A stretch of 15,699 nt of DNA from CBDHHC01 sp050633205 (GTDB lineage Bacteria; Pseudomonadota; Alphaproteobacteria; Rhizobiales; CBDHHC01). The notes under the pieces are model-generated. The model worked only from the letters and a program-made list of their open reading frames with translations. It did not search any database and was not told the origin of the DNA. Both the position numbers and the translations under genes were made by a program. The stretch lies in NCBI GenBank assembly GCA_050633205.1, contig JBOEGA010000117.1:1-15699 (forward strand). Reading direction: 5' to 3'. The number at the start of each line of letters is the position of its first letter. Positions within the stretch are counted from its first letter, which is position 1. Of the stretch, positions 13,836 to 15,699 are shown piece after piece.

Positions 13836-15578
13836 TCAATAAAATTCTGCCAACTGAACAGATTTATTGTTTGTATACAAAATCTCTTTTCCTAAATTTA
13901 AAGTTTTCAACATTGAATTCCGTCTAACTCGGTGACCTAATTCACTCAATCCATCAATTGGTTTAAATGACAAATTTAAATTAGATTTTGTTCCAAGCCA
14001 AATTCCAAAAGTACTGGTTCCGAGAAGTATATTTTTATCATCTATCTCAACAATGCCTGTTACCGAAAAGTCTCGTGATTTATTTTTAACTGAAAAACTG
14101 TCGGATATTATATCAAAAACCGCATACTTCTGGCATATACTCTCATCTAACATTATTACTTTTTTGTATGTACCAATGATAATTTCACTTGCATTATTTG
14201 AAATACAGATTGATTTCACCGCATCACCAGCCCTATAAAAAAGTTTGTGAGAAGGCTGTAAAAAATTTCTTATATAAATATCGCCCGAACGTAAACCAAC
14301 ATAAAGGCTTTTACGCACCTCACAGAATTCTAAAACATTAATTGTAGAATCGAAAGAGTCTCTCTTTATTATTTTCAAAGTTTTATCATTACAATCTATG
14401 CTAAGTTTAAACAAACTTTTACCTTTTGCTACATAAACATGATTACCAATGCATTTAACTTTCTGAATTGACTGATTTTTTTTATCAGAAACTCTGGGGC
14501 AAAACCTTTGTACTGGAGTATAATCATCTAAATTAAAAGTGTATAAGATGCCTTTTTCGTCTCCCAAGATCAAGAGCTGATGTAGAATTGAAACATCGAC
14601 ATCGTATATCGCAGTATCAATCTTCAGTACTTTTGCATGTGTAATTTCTTTATCTAACAGAATTTCTAATAAGCTTCCACATTTAGTTCCAATCAGAGCT
14701 TTTTTGCCTTTTGGGAATAGAAAGCAAGTCGTAGAAGATTTTAATCGGCTATATTTTTGGTCTCTTTCATTATCTATTATTTTTATAATTGACTTTGCAG
14801 AGGTGAAAAGCTTCTTATCTGGTTGCGCAGAAATATTTTCAGGGGGTCTTGATAATCTGTTTTTTTGTAATAGCTGTTTTCCAAACAAAAACCGTTCATT
14901 TTTATTTTTCTCTTTAGTTAAAAGAATTGGTTCCTGAGCAAAGTCATGTCTCTCGCTGAGTTCTTTTTCCAAATACACAGCCATTTGCCCCAAGCTTGGA
15001 GATCCACTAGAAATTAAACGGCAAATGGCTGATGCAAATAGACTTGGTTTACCATTTGATGTACCGGATGAAGCTAATTCACCATGAGATGTACTATATA
15101 AGACAGCCTGATTATCATCTAACTTCAAATTACGTTGTGCCAAAGCGCCAAATTGCAAATTAAGTTCGTTTTTAAAGTAGTTACCTCTAATTTCTTCACG
15201 ACATGCATCTAAAATCACAAAAGTAAAACCACTATTATCATTAAGCTGCTCCAAAATAAAACGAACATCAGCGAAAAAGCGGTAATCTTTACCTATTTGC
15301 GATAAGTCAGCATCCAAAGGTAAAAGTAAATCATTATTTTGATAGCATACTCCATGACCTATAAAATAAAATAGTGTACAACTGTACCTGTTCTCACCCG
15401 CCCCATATTGCCTTATTTTAGATACAAAGTTAGATGTTAAAGCATCTTTTAAAAATTCAACACTATATTGCTTCGCTATAAAGGTTTTACTCAAGATATC
15501 TATATCTTTGTCAATGTCAGGCAATATCTGCAAGTTTCTGTATTCACTCAATCCACAAATTATTATTCGCTTAGACAT
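13836..15578 (-). CDS. caspase-like (peptidase C14) protease fused to a beta-propeller
   Basis: 580 residues in two parts. Residues about 1-235 are a caspase-like fold: start RIIICGLSEYRN, catalytic His75 in YFIGHGV, the strand LLLPLDA (84-90) and catalytic Cys126 in FVILDACRE, so the His-Cys dyad is intact. STSHGELASSGTSNGKPSLFASAI (split across 162-185) is the usual small-residue segment after the cysteine. After a linker (about 236-275), residues 280-580 show six or more repeated strand sets of the type ALIGTKCGSLLEI, LLILGDEKGILYTF, LYVGLRSGDIYI, IIIGTYKKVIML and ILLGTSTFGIWL, typical of WD40-like propeller blades. There is no signal peptide. Bacterial proteins pairing caspase-like and propeller parts are known in predicted conflict or cell-death systems; the target here is unknown. 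Its start overlaps the upstream gene, with AGGAGA before the ATG. The DNA is much richer in A+T than the neighbours, suggesting acquisition. Confidence 0.88.
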   Translation of the reverse strand: MSKRIIICGLSEYRNLQILPDIDKDIDILSKTFIAKQYSVEFLKDALTSNFVSKIRQYGAGENRYSCTLFYFIGHGVCYQNNDLLLPLDADLSQIGKDYRFFADVRFILEQLNDNSGFTFVILDACREEIRGNYFKNELNLQFGALAQRNLKLDDNQAVLYSTSHGELASSGTSNGKPSLFASAICRLISSGSPSLGQMAVYLEKELSERHDFAQEPILLTKEKNKNERFLFGKQLLQKNRLSRPPENISAQPDKKLFTSAKSIIKIIDNERDQKYSRLKSSTTCFLFPKGKKALIGTKCGSLLEILLDKEITHAKVLKIDTAIYDVDVSILHQLLILGDEKGILYTFNLDDYTPVQRFCPRVSDKKNQSIQKVKCIGNHVYVAKGKSLFKLSIDCNDKTLKIIKRDSFDSTINVLEFCEVRKSLYVGLRSGDIYIRNFLQPSHKLFYRAGDAVKSICISNNASEIIIGTYKKVIMLDESICQKYAVFDIISDSFSVKNKSRDFSVTGIVEIDDKNILLGTSTFGIWLGTKSNLNLSFKPIDGLSELGHRVRRNSMLKTLNLGKEILYTNNKSVQLAEFY

Positions 15579-15699
15579 TGGATTTTAATTGTCTCCTAAC
15601 TGACAAGATATTTTCAATTCCCCTTACCTTAACTTTATCATTGAGATTATCATCATCTATATTTTTATTTATCATTTCTATAAATATTTCATCTGTTGT
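15571..15699 (-). CDS. 3' end of an unknown gene coupled to the caspase gene
   Basis: Reading the minus strand from the window edge, one frame stays open for 42 residues (ending RRQLKSNV) and stops with TAA at 15573-15571, eight bases inside the caspase gene (ATGTCTAA). The visible part is charged and helical in look (EIFIEMINKN, DDDNLNDKVK, NILSVRRQLK). It also contains the AGGAGA that serves the caspase start. The overlap is typical of translationally coupled pairs made in fixed ratio, so its product is probably the partner, sensor or regulator of the protease. The family cannot be told from this fragment. Confidence 0.65.
   Translation of the reverse strand, partial: TTDEIFIEMINKNIDDDNLNDKVKVRGIENILSVRRQLKSNV

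Noticed and set aside
13559..15699. CRISPR array, insertion sequence or integrase linked to the AT-rich end
   Set aside because: No repeated spacer pattern, terminal inverted repeats or transposase/integrase motifs are visible in the window.

Overview
The window looks like a stretch of an alphaproteobacterial chromosome of moderate GC. The main evidence is a circularly permuted, two-piece tmRNA gene (ssrA, minus strand, about 2066-2395) and, just downstream of it, an alpha-type SspB adaptor ending in the tail SLDTFRKK. I cannot assign the organism below class level.

Layout. (1) 1-1363: the end of an unidentified gene, then a secreted or envelope TPR-repeat protein with its own promoter and a good intrinsic terminator. 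(2) 1355-2441, minus strand: ssrA followed by sspB, i.e. the RNA that tags stalled proteins and the adaptor that delivers tagged proteins to ClpXP. The tag reads AANDNNIAPAAVAA. (3) 2471-6135, minus strand: a tight cluster of a PQQ-type periplasmic sugar dehydrogenase, a Tat-exported aldo/keto reductase, a DUF6064-like membrane protein and a voltage-gated cation channel with an added zinc ribbon. A pair of mutually exclusive hairpins sits on the ribosome binding site of the first gene. (4) 6148-7164, minus strand: a receiver-domain protein with an insertion in the receiver and an unrecognised C-terminal half. (5) 7527-11332, plus strand: ppk1 and ppx, making and degrading polyphosphate, with a perfect 12-base palindrome inside the predicted promoter. 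(6) 11444-12481: a CbpA-type J-domain co-chaperone with its own promoter and a likely terminator. (7) 12551-13558: a UDP-glucuronate 4-epimerase type enzyme for surface polysaccharide precursors. (8) 13836-15699, minus strand: a visibly AT-rich pair, a caspase-like protease fused to a beta-propeller and an upstream gene that overlaps it by 8 bases and runs off the window. This pair looks acquired and is the best candidate for a defence or programmed cell death module.

The first seven blocks read as chromosomal housekeeping and stress functions (ribosome rescue, proteolysis, polyphosphate, chaperone, envelope sugar metabolism). The last block reads as accessory. The strongest single observation is the permuted tmRNA: it is not a protein gene, and open frames across it on the plus strand are spurious.
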